From Neurospora crassa OR74A (taxonomy: Eukaryota; Ascomycota; Sordariomycetes; Sordariales; Sordariaceae): 64,000 bases of DNA. The notes under the pieces are model-generated. The model had not been told where the DNA came from and made no database searches. It saw nothing but the letters and a program-made list of their open reading frames with translations. The DNA lies in assembly GCF_000182925.2 (NCBI RefSeq), contig NC_026502.1:3596001-3660000 (forward strand). Direction: 5' to 3'. Position 1 is the stretch's first letter, and each line of letters opens with the position of its first letter. Both the position numbers and the translations under genes were made by a program. This document shows positions 11,521 to 23,657 of the stretch, one piece after another.

Positions 11521-12044
11521 TAAGAAGGTTAGAAACCCACCGAATAAGAATAATGCAATATCCTCGTTACACTTAGTATAAAAGAAGTAACAAATCTATA
11601 TAAAGGAAGTAATAAGATTTAATACTTAGTAAATTAGATATTTATTAAAAGGGCTAGTTAGGAAGGTTAGAAACCTACCGAATAAGGATAAAGCAATATC
11701 CTTATTACGCTTAGTATAGAAGAAGTAGTAAATCCGTATAAAGGAAGTAATAGAAACCTACTGAGTAAAAATGAAGCGATATCTTTATTGTACTTAATAT
11801 AGAAGAAGTAATAAATCCGTATAAAGGAAGTAGTAGAAACCTACCGAGTAAGGACGAAGTAATATCCTCGTTACACTTAGTATAGAGGAAGTAGTAAATC
11901 CGTATAAAGGAAGTAATAGAAACTTACTAAATAAATACAAAATAATATCCTCGTTATACTTAATATAAAGGAAGTAGTAAGTTTGTATAAAGGAAGTAGT
12001 AAAAACCTATTAAGTAAGGACGAAGCAATATCCTCGTTATATTT
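11521..12044. repeat. 83-bp minisatellite continuing into an assembly gap
   Basis: Units beginning GAAACCTACCGA or variants start at 11670, 11753, 11836, 11919 and 12002, a strict 83-bp period. An earlier copy at 11530 is joined to a piece of the neighbouring 60-bp unit, so the two arrays interlock. Both families share the motif AGGTTAGAAACC. The array runs into the gap at 12045, so its true length is unknown. Confidence 0.9.
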
Positions 12045-12144
12045 NNNNNNNNNNNNNNNNNNNNNNNNNNNNNNNNNNNNNNNNNNNNNNNNNNNNNNNN
12101 NNNNNNNNNNNNNNNNNNNNNNNNNNNNNNNNNNNNNNNNNNNN
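12045..12144. other. Assembly gap (100 N)
   Basis: Exactly 100 N, probably a placeholder length. It lies directly at the end of the 83-bp array, so repeat collapse is the likely cause. Confidence 0.95.
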
Positions 12145-14361
12145 TTCGATACCTAATATTATATACATCCTAAAATCAGCTCCTTCCCTAGAGCCGCCTT
12201 TTATAAAGGTCTCTTATAAAACAATAATAATAAGGCTAAATCACGCATCTAACCCTAGTACCGTAATACTTTACTTAGTCCGTACCGTTTTTTTAATATC
12301 CGCAATTCGTAAAAGTAAGGACTAAAGAATCAATCTCTAATTAACGAAAAAGAACTCAAGGTCGCTATACAACTTTATTACCGTTTTAAGGCCAATTACA
12401 ACAATATCGACTTCAAGGGCAAAATCAATATTATTACTCCTTACAAAGCCTAATCGCACCGGCTACAAGTAGCCAATTCTATTCTTATTACTACTAAACG
12501 GAATAAAAAGTACTAAATCTCGCTAAACTATCATATACCCTTCGTAGAATATTAAACTCCTTAAAATACTATATATAGCTACTTAGGCATTCTTAGGAGA
12601 AGCAACGGAAATCTAAATAGGATCCTCCTATACTTTAAGGCAAATCTTAATATAGTACTATTATTCGATCTACTCCAAAATTATCTTAAACTTTCGATCC
12701 TAATAGAAGGCGTTACCTACGCGGACTACTATAATAATAAAATAATTATATATACATATATTGTAATAACTATTTTAATTGGCTACTACCTCTATAAATA
12801 TATTAGTATTTATTAAAAAGATATACGCAAAATTTCAAACCGTATCGTCTAGACGAATTTATCCTCTATATTACCTAATATATTAATTAAATTACCTAAT
12901 ATCTTTTACAATTCCTCTTCGATACTACTAATCTATTCATAGAGTTTATATCCAAGCTATTCTATAAAAACAAACTTATCTTTAATACGCTCCATACCTA
13001 ATTACAACGCCTCATACGAACCCCGAACCTAAGAACTAATAACCTTAAACCTATATTATATATCCCGAACGAATACTTCTAATATAGGGGCTTTTATAAA
13101 TATAAATACTAAGCGATCGTCTATATAATTAACTTCCTTCCTAAACTTTCAACAAATAGACTAATTTATAGATTCTTTTCCCTATAATTATACTCAATTA
13201 AAGTAGACGCACTACCGGGAAGCAATTTAATAATTCTAAACTTTTAAAATTAAATTTACCTGCCTCTTTAATAGTAATTAAACTATTAACCTTCTTATTC
13301 ACTAAAACCCAATCCTATTACCGGAAGGGAAAGGAATAAAATAAGTAATTCGTCCGAAACCAAAAATCGTACGCACCTTAAAGTAAAGTAATTACTAAAT
13401 ATTCTTTCAAATTACTAAACTATTATAATAAATACTCAAAATTATTAAAAGTATTTTACTAATCTATTTACTTCTCAAAATTAACCTCCAACTACATAAC
13501 CCAAAACAACAATCTTAACTACATACAGAAATCTCCAACTTGTATATAAGGATCGGAATTACATATCGATCGGTAGGTAATAACTTACGCAGGCCAATAT
13601 TATTTTAATACTATTAGGATCCCTAATATAATATTTTCCGTTATTACATCGGCATCGAATATAAGCAAATTAAAGGCACATATAATAAAATAAAATTAGG
13701 GAGGGTAACGATACGCAATATCGGCAATAGCAAAGACGGCTAATTAATAATCCGATTTAATCGATTCTATAATAGTAAATTAGAAGGGGCTTTCAACCTC
13801 ATTCTAAACGGGGCCTATACTAAACGGACGGCCAAATTCAATAAATTTATATACGCAACTAATTTAAAAAGTAACTCTAATAATATCGTTATTTTTAATT
13901 ATCTACCGCAATATAAAAGGGAGTATATCCAACAATTAACTACGCAATACTAAATCTATTTAATATATTTAAATAAGTTAATCCAAATTATTATATAAAT
14001 AAGACTATACGTACCTTCCCACCCTTTCTTAGACCGCTACCCACTTCCGTTAAATATTTAGTATTAAGCTTCGCTAAGTATTCTATATCCGAATACCCTT
14101 CTACTCTTTATTTCCCTTTTATACTAAACTTTTTAAATAATAGTAGTAATATAAATTCGTTATCCTTTATAAGTATAAATATAATCGGGACCTATAAATA
14201 TTATATATTAATTAAATTTAATATTAATAGGGGAAGATGTTGTACCGTAGGCAGCTTTCTTTTCCTACCCCTACTCCGGGTAAAAGGACTAGTAATAGGC
14301 AATATTATAATAAATTATCCTTAATTTCTAATACTTAATTTTATACAATCTATCTTTAGCA
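12145..14361. other. RIP tract with one-strand bias, no gene recognised
   Basis: In the first 400 bases I count about 20 CpA and no TpG, so only one strand was deaminated. The bias weakens towards 14 kb. The + strand frames are broken mainly by TAA/TAG. I cannot assign a protein family. Confidence 0.6.
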
Positions 14362-14679
14362 AACCTATCTACGAAATGAACCAAGGTTAGCAACTACATT
14401 ATCAATTAAAGCTCGGTCGAAATATATTCTAAATCCTATTATTTATATTTAATTAAATGTAAAAGATAATAGGCTATAAATAAATAGTAGTTGTAGAACG
14501 TATTTAGAGGCATATTTTCGAACCTATCTACGAAACGAACTAAGGTTAGTAACTATATTATTAATTAAAATTTAATCGAAATACATCCTAAACCCTATTA
14601 TTTACGCCTAACTAACCGCGAAAGATAGTAAACTATAAGCAAATAATAATTGTAGAACGTATCTAAAAGTATTATTAAA
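14362..14679. repeat. 159-bp tandem duplication
   Basis: AACCTATCTACGAAA occurs at 14362 and again at 14521, and the following 150 bases align without obvious gaps (shared TTGTAGAACGTAT near the end of each). Differences are nearly all transitions. Confidence 0.85.
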
Positions 14680-15563
14680 ATAATATAATAAAATATAGTA
14701 TTTAAAGCAATTAAGGAAAAACGGTTAAATAAAAAATTAGAGGGGGTATAGTATCTTAATTATAATACTAGGGAGAATAAACAATTAGAATACGCGAATT
14801 ATTAAAGGCGGGACCTTAGAGTATTAGGGATATAGTAAGTTCGACTAACTATATAAAATTAAGTACCTTATTAAGGAAGAGGGTGCTAGTAACGCTAGGA
14901 ATCCTTATAATAAGTAAAAATATTAAAATAGGGGCAGCGTAGCGAAGAAATAATATAATATATAATAGTAGTAGAAATTTACTAAAGTACCGATATACTA
15001 CGAATTAACGGATTATTACGGGAAATACCCGAATGTTTATTATTAAAATATAAAGCTACGTATCCTACTATAATAATTATTAACGCTTATAAGTTATCCC
15101 TAATTAAAAAAATAAGGCCGGCGTACTAGCGAGAAGTAGAAAGTTGGTAAAGATTACGTCGGACTAGACACATATAACCTACGCACTAAGGCTTGCTGGT
15201 AGAAATATAAAACTCCTTCCTAATTTAATCTGTAATTCTAAGCGTTAACTATTATATAATACTTGTAATATCTATTGTAACTAAATAAACAAAATCCCTA
15301 AGTAGGGTTACTATAGGCTATTTATTCTTATTGAATAAATATTATAATTACTAAATAATTTACTATACTACGTCTCGTAATTAAATAAATAAATAATGTA
15401 CATCCGTAATAGACCTAATAACGCGCTAATAAGCAATTAACCACCGGCCCAATTCGCGAAGAAGGATATTAGAATATAAATATAAAAGTAATTTAGATTT
15501 TAAAATTTCAATTTTAAAAAATACAACGTATATACGAACTAAATTTAAAAGTTTCTTTCTTAC
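14680..15563. other. RIP-mutated AT-rich DNA, nothing recognised
   Basis: No domain, RNA gene or repeat boundary could be supported here. Confidence 0.5.
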
Positions 15564-15779
15564 ACTATAAACTTATATAGAACTAATCATACTATAATAA
15601 TATCGACTCCCTCTATAGCTACCAATAACTCTCGTACTATAAACTTATATAGAATTATTTCTACTATAATAAAATTAATTCCCTCTACAACTATTAGCGA
15701 TTCTTATACTATAAACTTATATAAAACTAGTCCTAATACAATAAAATCGACTCCCTCTACAACTACTAGCGTCTTACTA
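15564..15779. repeat. 72-bp tandem repeat, three units
   Basis: ACTATAAACTTATATA starts at 15564, 15636 and 15708, and each unit also contains a GACTCCCTCTA-like block. The period is exactly 72 bp. Confidence 0.88.
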
Positions 15780-16129
15780 TCTTTTAAACTAACTATTCCG
15801 AATAAATCCCTAAGGTACTACGGACGGAGGGGGTCGGAACTATTATTAAATTTCGTACAATTTACCTTTCTTATTAATATTTAACTAGGCTAAAGGACCT
15901 AATTCAAATAAATAAATATTTATTAAGTATATTCAAAATTATATTTATACGTCTAATAGAGTTTTAAACATTTACTATATATAAATTTAATCCTCGAAGC
16001 TATACTAATTAACCTCTTATATATAACTTTTATTTTTTTTATATTAACCTAAACTTATTAGTAATAACCGAATCGGGGAATAGACTATAAATATTTATAT
16101 TACTGTTTGTAAAGTAAGGTATCTCTAAA
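15780..16129. other. RIP-mutated AT-rich DNA, nothing recognised
   Basis: Short spacer between two repeat arrays. I see nothing in it. Confidence 0.5.
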
Positions 16130-16850
16130 ATAATTTCCTCCTCTTCATTACTATTCGTATCTAAGGCGGGTAAGGCGGGTAATAAGGGCGGCGGATTACT
16201 CTTATTTAAGTAAACGCCCTCCTTATTATTACTGTTTGTACTTAGGGTAAGTAGGGTAGGTATAAATAAAGTAGGTATAAGTGGGGTAAGTATAGGTAGG
16301 GTAAAGTTATTAGGAAGATTAATGTTTAATAGAAGTAGGATGAGCGAAAGGGGCGGAACGTTGTCGGCTTTATAAAATTTACTCCTATTAAAGTACTTTA
16401 GGTCGATTTCTATTAGAGTAATCCTATAAATTTCCTCCTCTTTATTATTATTCGTATTTAAAGCGGGTAGGGCGGATAGTAAGGGCGGCAAATTACTCTT
16501 ATTTAAATAAATACCCTCCTCTTCGTTACTGTTTATATTTAAAGCGAGTAGGGCGGATAGTAAAAGTAGTAAATTACTCTTATTTAAATAAACGCCCTCC
16601 TTATTATTACTATTCGTACTTAAGGTAAGTAGGGTAAATATAAATAGAGTAAGTACAAATAGGGTAAGTACAAGTAGGGTAGAGTTACTAGGAAAATTAA
16701 TATTTAATAGAAGTAAAATGGATAAAGGGGGTAGAACGTCGTCGGCCTTATAAAATTTATTCTTATTAGAATACTTCAGATCGATTTCTATCGGAATAAT
16801 CCCGTAAGTACTAGTATAATTACTAGGAAGGTTAGTAATTTCCGCCCGCG
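16130..16850. repeat. Compound tandem repeat (81-bp and about 378-bp spacing)
   Basis: TAAACGCCCTCCTTATT-like blocks occur at 16211, 16508 and 16589: the last two are 81 bp apart and the first and last 378 bp apart. GGGTAAGTA-type runs follow the first and third. On the minus strand the repeats read as Pro/Leu/Ala and Asn/Glu-rich peptide repeats (for example LLPALPALDTNSNEEEE), which may reflect an old repetitive protein or chance. Confidence 0.75.
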
Positions 16851-18539
16851 TATACTTTCGTTAATATTATATTACTAAAGGCAATGTCAACTGTAATTGC
16901 AATTGTTGCTATTTAATTGGATTATTACCCTTATTTATATCAATTTTATTATCTTCTAGTATAATAAACTCCTAATTTTTAAATAGGACCCTATCTTTAT
17001 TAAATTATTAAATCCGCCTCCTAATAATTAAGGTAGTATAGTTTTTAATATACTATATATTAATTTTAACTTTTAAATCTTCTAAATCTATAATAATAAT
17101 ATCCTTTACTTTTAATTTAATTTTAAAAACCTACTTATTACCCAAAATTAGGGCCTAGGCCTTAATAACGCAATCCTTAGACTCCTAACGCAAATCCCCT
17201 AACAAACACAAGGCATAACGTTTTATAAGTTTTATAATAATAGGTTTATTTATATCCTCGAACGTTTTATAGACTTCGTCGAATAATGAGGGGCTACGTT
17301 TAAAATTAATAATAAAGTAGGGACCCGCTAACGGCAAAATATTATTAAAACAGCTCCAATCTACTAATTTACTAGTATCGACCGCCTTTATAACTATTAA
17401 GAGTAACTTAAAATAAAAATAACTAATTAAAACCGCTCTTTCAAATATATATTCGAAAATATATTATAATACTTTAGCTACCTATAAGAATTAATTAAAA
17501 TTATATAATATTAAATACTTTACAGCCTCGTACTTAGCAAGGGTTTAAAAATACTCCCCAGCCTCCACTAAGATACCTATTTTATTTAGGTTTAAATTTA
17601 ATACTAGTTTATAGATTTACTAATTATTCGGTTAATATACTTTATTTTAATTAAAATAAATAACTATTAAATAGAGTAAATAACCTACCTTACGTAATAG
17701 CCTCTCCTTAATCCAATCACATACCAAACCATAGACTATTAGTAAGAACCACTCTACTACATATTCCTATTCAATATAATATAGTCTTCCTATATACTAT
17801 AGTATAATATTTATATTCCAAACGAAATTAAACCCGATACTAATGTAGTAAGTATAATATAAATTTAGACCAGCAATATATATAGTAAAATTTAGGACTA
17901 ATACGTCTATATATTTATTAAAATTATTCTAGAACGCTATAACCTAACCGCACTCAGCCTAACTCTAATTTAAATATATTATATGTATTATAAACCTGAC
18001 TTTCTTAAGTATAAAATATAAAATCCTAAATTAATATTAACAAACCAATATACTTTACTCTAATTAGAATAGCTACTACTTTACTATAATAAAAATAAAC
18101 CCTTATTAACTATTAAAGAAAAAATTTACATTTATATCCAAAGGGAATTCGCTACAATAAGGACCTGTTTTCGCTCTATATAGGCATTAGCGCACTTTTA
18201 AACCGTCCAAGTAAAAAGTAGAAATTTAGTAAAAACTTAATTGAGTATATAAAGTCGATCGGTAGGAGGAAATATATAGCTATCTAATATTAAATTAAGA
18301 AATATATATAAGAATCCGCCGTCATAATCAGCGTATATAAAATCCTAAACAATTTATACGCTTAAACGTAGGGCAAAATTGTCGGCGCGTTTAAACGATT
18401 TAAAAACGTCTTTTTGCATCCAGTTTGTAGCAAATTTCGTAACGGTTTATAGAATATTCTAATTTGTAGCGGGTCCCTATTCGTAAATAGTAGTATCGAT
18501 TATAAATATTAAATATCTATAAATATTTTAGGCCAAGAA
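16851..18539. other. RIP-mutated AT-rich DNA with one dispersed palindrome
   Basis: No family recognised. A copy of the palindrome (TTTACTCTAATTAGAATAG) is at 18054-18072. Confidence 0.5.
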
Positions 18540-18782
18540 CTATATTAAATAAACTAACGTTATATTTAATACTAATATTTTATCCTCCTTTAATACCCTC
18601 GGTATAGCTAGCTCGTTGATTTTGTAATCGGAAGGATTAACCGTTACATCTTTCAATAAACTATTAATATAAACTACAACTTCGTTTTTACGAATTTTAT
18701 AGCCCAAATATACCAACCAAACTTTTATTAATAATATTTTCGCTAAGGGATATAATATATTGCCATTCAGAAGCGTAAGCAA
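18540..18782 (-). pseudogene. Short minus-strand coding remnant, family unknown
   Basis: Eighty codons remain open on the minus strand, with a less biased composition (LAKILLIKVWLVYLGYK, VTVNPSDYKINEL). Open length well above neighbouring frames and sensible amino acid use suggest a piece of a decayed protein gene. I do not recognise the family, and chance is possible. Confidence 0.3.
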
Positions 18783-21508
18783 GGTCGTTATACCTTAATT
18801 AATAATTAGTATTTAAATCTCCTATATAACCTCGCTAATATTAAATAGTACAACCTTACTAATATTTATAATACTCGCTTATACTTTAGGGTAGAAGTAT
18901 TATTACTAATATCCTTAGGATTGGAAAATATCCTAAAAATACCAATACATCTCTACAAATATATCCGGCTTAATAATATAATTGGAGTAGCCTAATTCAA
19001 ACAATAGTACAAAACTATTATCGTTCAACATTTAAAAAATAGTATTGTATTTAACTAAGTACTTAAATAGATCCCAAAGGCCTACCTCCTATATAAGGGT
19101 TGTAAAAGCCCGTATATCTATTAGATAATTTAATATAAGAGTAGCTAAATATATTAACCATATAATTATAGGGAGGAGTCGGATAGCCCGGAAGGCTATT
19201 GTATCTATATTACGAACTAACTAAACCTTATCGACAATTATAGCCCAGAATTTAGCGTACTTTTCGTATATTATAATAAAATAGACTTTACACATTTTAT
19301 AAATCTTACGACTAAAGGAAGTTAGCAACTAATTTACTTTACTCCAATCGGAATAGAAAATCGATTCGTATTAGAATAAAGTATACTTACTTTATAAATC
19401 CTTTATTATCAATTTCACCTTCATTATCAAATTCACCCTTATTACCGTTAAATTCATCCTCGTCGCCGTTACATTCTTCGTCAAACTCGTAATCCGTAAC
19501 ATTATTATTGTCCGCCCTAAATAGAATATTAATTACTTTCTTAGTTCGACTATTCTAATTAAAACTATTCGTACGGACGATTAATTCGTTTGTATAACGT
19601 AGTAGCGTCCCCCTAAGGAACTCAATCACAAACTCCCAGTCAACCTACCTACTTATTAATATAATATAAATAATAATAATAACCTTCTATATAATTAATA
19701 ATTTATTATAATTATATATATACTCTATTAATAGATCGTTGAAAATTTACTATATAAAGGTCTTCGTATATCTAAGGTCGTCCGAATTAATACTTTTAAA
19801 TATACTGTACTAATACTATATATTTAAATCTCTAAATGTATTTTAGAATTTAATAAATATTTAAGAAACGAAAGCGGGTAGTAATATAATAATATTTAAA
19901 AACGCCTTAATAGACTTTCTATTCTCCTCGAACTTCTTTAACTGTAAATATTCTATTAAAAGTACTACGCTATAAATAAATATCTTACTAATTCCAACTT
20001 TACTTATAAATAGTACTCTGTAAAATAATAATTACAATATAGTATAAATTATAAACGCGTCTATCAATAGTTAGTATAGGCTAAGTTTTACTCTAATTAA
20101 TATAATAGTAAAGGGATTTTAATTGGAATAAAATAGACTTACTTACAACCTAATAAGGAAGAAGACTCCGTTTATTTTTACTAATAATAACCCAATTCGC
20201 CCAATTATACTTCTCTTAAAATAATTCATAATTAAATTTAGGAGGATCATCTTCCTCCATTACTCTCAAAACATCCACAAACCTTACAAACGCCTATATA
20301 CTACGGACAATTAAATTACTATCTATATAAATGCAACTAAAAGGATAATTACAATAAATAAAATTCTTAATCTACGCGTTACCCTACATCTCGGACTAAA
20401 CCAGGTTCCGAATCTCCTCCTAAGAGGCCTTAAAATCCTAAGTCAACTACGTTACACAATCGACTATACTAAATACTACTACAATATACTAGCTCGTCAC
20501 ATCGTTTTTAGAGTAAAAAAAGGGAAAATCTTTATTATTAATTTATATAGTAGTAAGCCGTAGAGTACGCCACTACGCGGAAAGCCTCTTAATATATACG
20601 TCTAAACAGTATTTATCTAAGCGCAACGTAAGGTTAAGCCCAAAATCCGTATCTACCAGCCCAATATAAAATAGGGTCGTATTATTAATACTAAATTAGA
20701 GTATCTACAACGTTACAAAAGCGTATTGTATATATATTCTAAATACTATTTTACCGATATAGCCGAACCTCTTAAAGTTAATAGTACTATTAGAATATAT
20801 TAATTATTTAACTATATAAGTTTATAGTATAATATCCTACAAACCTATAACTTTAATACCAAATTAATTATAGGGCAATTAATCGTATATTATTTCTAAA
20901 ACGAAAATTATATCTAGGGAAGCAGGGAAAATAAGGGGGCCCAGCACCTCATTCCTAGTATTACAATAAAACTTTATTGCCCTAAGGACAATATTTCCGG
21001 ATCAACGATTATTAAAAATAGTAAAAGCTTAGAATATCTTAAACTAATTATCAATATAATATCCGCCAACTATATACTAATTATTAACAGGAGCCTTAAT
21101 ATATTGGACAAATCCCTAATATTATACTTTAGTCGAATACCGTCGTAATATAAAGTATAAAATTACAATAAGAATTTCCTTCAATATTATAGTCGATTAA
21201 TTACTAAATCCCGAAGTAGAGAGGTCGCCCCTCCTCATAGTAACGGCGTAGGTAGGGAATTAATCCTATTCCGTTAATTCAATAGCTTTAAAGATACAAC
21301 CGAATTAAGTATTGTTAAAATTTACTAAGGCTTATTAGAAGAAGGGTTAATATAGTAGGAATATAACGCCCTTCCAATACTCTCCGTAGGATTTCTTTAA
21401 ATTAACTAAAGGACTAAACTAATTAGCTACTATAACTTATTAATAAAAACTTATACGAATGGATACGGTAAATAATTAACTATAAGATAGGGAATAAGCA
21501 ACCTATAC
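18783..21508. other. RIP-mutated AT-rich DNA with dispersed palindromes
   Basis: Copies of the palindrome lie at about 19338-19358 (TTTACTCCAATCGGAATAG, the least mutated form) and 20087-20107. Around 20.5-21.4 kb a + strand frame is interrupted mostly by RIP-type stops and may be an old transposon gene, but no motif is recognised. Confidence 0.5.
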
Positions 21509-21704
21509 TTTACTCTAATAAAAGTAGTAATATAGGACTAATAATAGGTTAGGGGAATTAGTAGCCTATACTTTACTTTAATTAAAATAAATTAACTTAC
21601 TCTAATTAGAATAAAATATAGGGGGTAGTAATAGGTTAGGGGAATTAGTAACCTACATTTTACTCTAATTAAAATAAATTAATTCGCTCTAATTAAAATA
21701 AAGT
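21509..21704. repeat. Cluster of about five palindrome copies
   Basis: Variants of TTTACTCTAATTAGAATAAA occur at about 21509, 21572, 21596, 21658 and 21683, together with a duplicated stretch containing AATAGGTTAGGGGAATTAG (about 21543 and 21631). This suggests local duplication of a palindrome-bearing unit of roughly 85-90 bp. Confidence 0.75.
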
Positions 21705-22934
21705 ATAATAACCGAAAAATTTACAATTATAGTCCAAATACTAATATATCTAACCCACCGTCCTATAGCCAAGAAGTACAACTACATCCTTCCCTTATAA
21801 CTCCAAAGTAATAAAGAATTAATATATTAATATTTAATTAAATATTCGGTACTTCGCTACCTTCTTATAAAGGGGGTCCGAAAGCGAAATCTCTCGCAAA
21901 ATTCTCTATACGAACACCAATTCCTCGTCTAATTATACTACAATAACCTCGAATTTACCGTACATATAATTTAAATTATAATACCCAATATATTCCGGAT
22001 ACCCCGCCTAAATTAATATTATATTACTATTAATCCTAGAAGCAACTAAATACTTACTTACATTCCAATACTAAAAAAAATCGGAATACTATAGCCCTTA
22101 CAACTATTAAAACTTTACTAGGTTTATTATAAATAATTAATTAATAATATTACAATTCTCTACCTCGAATTTAACTTTACCTTTAACCTCGCTCCTCTTA
22201 ACCTTTAAAAATATAATATTTCATTATACTAACAATTTACTCTAATCGTAATCTATTAAATAATTAGGGTTTTACTATAAAGGGGGTTTACTTAAATTGT
22301 AATTGTCTAAATGGCCGGGATTTAAAAGAAAAAATTGAATAAAAGAAGGAAGAAAAGGTTTAATTAAAGAAGGAGAAAATAAAGGAAGGGGGTAATTTAA
22401 ATAATAAACTGTATTAACCGAATTAAAACGCCGGGTTAAACCAAGGTAGATCCCTATCTTTAATTACTACTTAAGTAATAAAGTACCTAATAAACCGGAA
22501 GACTATTCTAAATAAATCCCAATCTACCTACTACCTATAACTAACTAATAGGCAATTTTATAATAAATAACGCTAAAAAGATCGAAATAGTACTAATAAT
22601 CTAAAATCGAATAGGTCTTCGTTACTAACTACTAACTAAAAAATTAATTCTAACTAAAGTAAATACTATTACTAATATACTACACACTTAATATAATATT
22701 TAAAATTATAGGGCGAATAATTAAATAATTAAACGATACTAATTAGAATAAATTATAACGAATTAAATAAATAAAATATAAGGCTTATAAGGGATAGGCT
22801 ATACTTATATAAATAGTAATAGGAGGACCTACTAAATATATTAGTACCCTAAACCGTACAAATAAACTAATCTAAATACATTCTAAAGTAATTATTAATT
22901 AAGCTATTCTATACCTAAATACTATATACCTCCC
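21705..22934. other. RIP-mutated AT-rich DNA, nothing recognised
   Basis: Contains another weak palindrome copy at about 22236 and a polypurine stretch at about 22320-22395. No gene is supported. Confidence 0.5.
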
Positions 22935-23657
22935 TTATACAACGAAATCAACATCGCTTTCCTCCCTAAAATCTACAACGTTACCAATAATATTTATAAT
23001 TATAATAAAATTATTGTCCTCGAATTTAAAGAGGCTGAAATATTTATAATCCTCTCTATAATCCGGTTGTACCTCCTTACTATTAAACCGTTCGAACGTA
23101 CCTACAAATAGGGTATACAAACTTTCCTATTGTAAATCGGGCGTATTAAAATTGGCGGAATCTAATAGTCTATAACGCTACATTGTAAACCCGTTCATAT
23201 AAATCTTATATATGTAATTAATAATATTATCGTCTAAAGACGGGTTAGTATACCTACTTCTATTAAACCGCCCGAATTCTAATTTAACCATTTTACAAAT
23301 AACTATAATAAAGGGGCCGATAATAAATATTTCTATAAAAATAAATTTAATATTATATATAGAATTCTTATTATATTTAATATTAAGGATAAAAGAGCGA
23401 TTAATATACTCCAATATTAGGTCGATCTCCTTCTATTTACTACCAATTATAATATATTATACCAATCCAAACCTTAAAATAGCCTCGGACAACTTAGGAT
23501 CTATCACATCTATACGCAATAACCACAAAAAGTACAGCATTTCAGGCCCATAATTCATACTTTTTCCACTATAAAAGAAGAAGAATAAAAAATTAACGAT
23601 CTTTCGAAGAATACTGTAATTACCGAATTTAACTACGTAAGTAAAGATAATTAGCAC
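22935..23657 (-). pseudogene. RIP-damaged remnant resembling fungal DUF6589 proteins
   Basis: Three minus-strand open pieces (23657-23457, 23414-23178, 23120-22935) read in order as one protein interrupted by few stops. Landmarks are FLFFFYSGKSMNYGPEMLYF, then WLLRIDVIDPKLSEAILRFG, a KEIDLILEYINRSF segment, VICKMVKLEFGRF and YIYKIYMNGF. The order (a Glu-Met-Leu-Tyr helix, ILRFGLV, EIDLLLEHxN, an FG-R-F helix) resembles what I know of DUF6589, a family common in fungal mobile DNA. The match is from memory and moderate. The frame is less mutated than its surroundings. The 5' part would lie above 23657, where I could not follow it. Confidence 0.45.
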
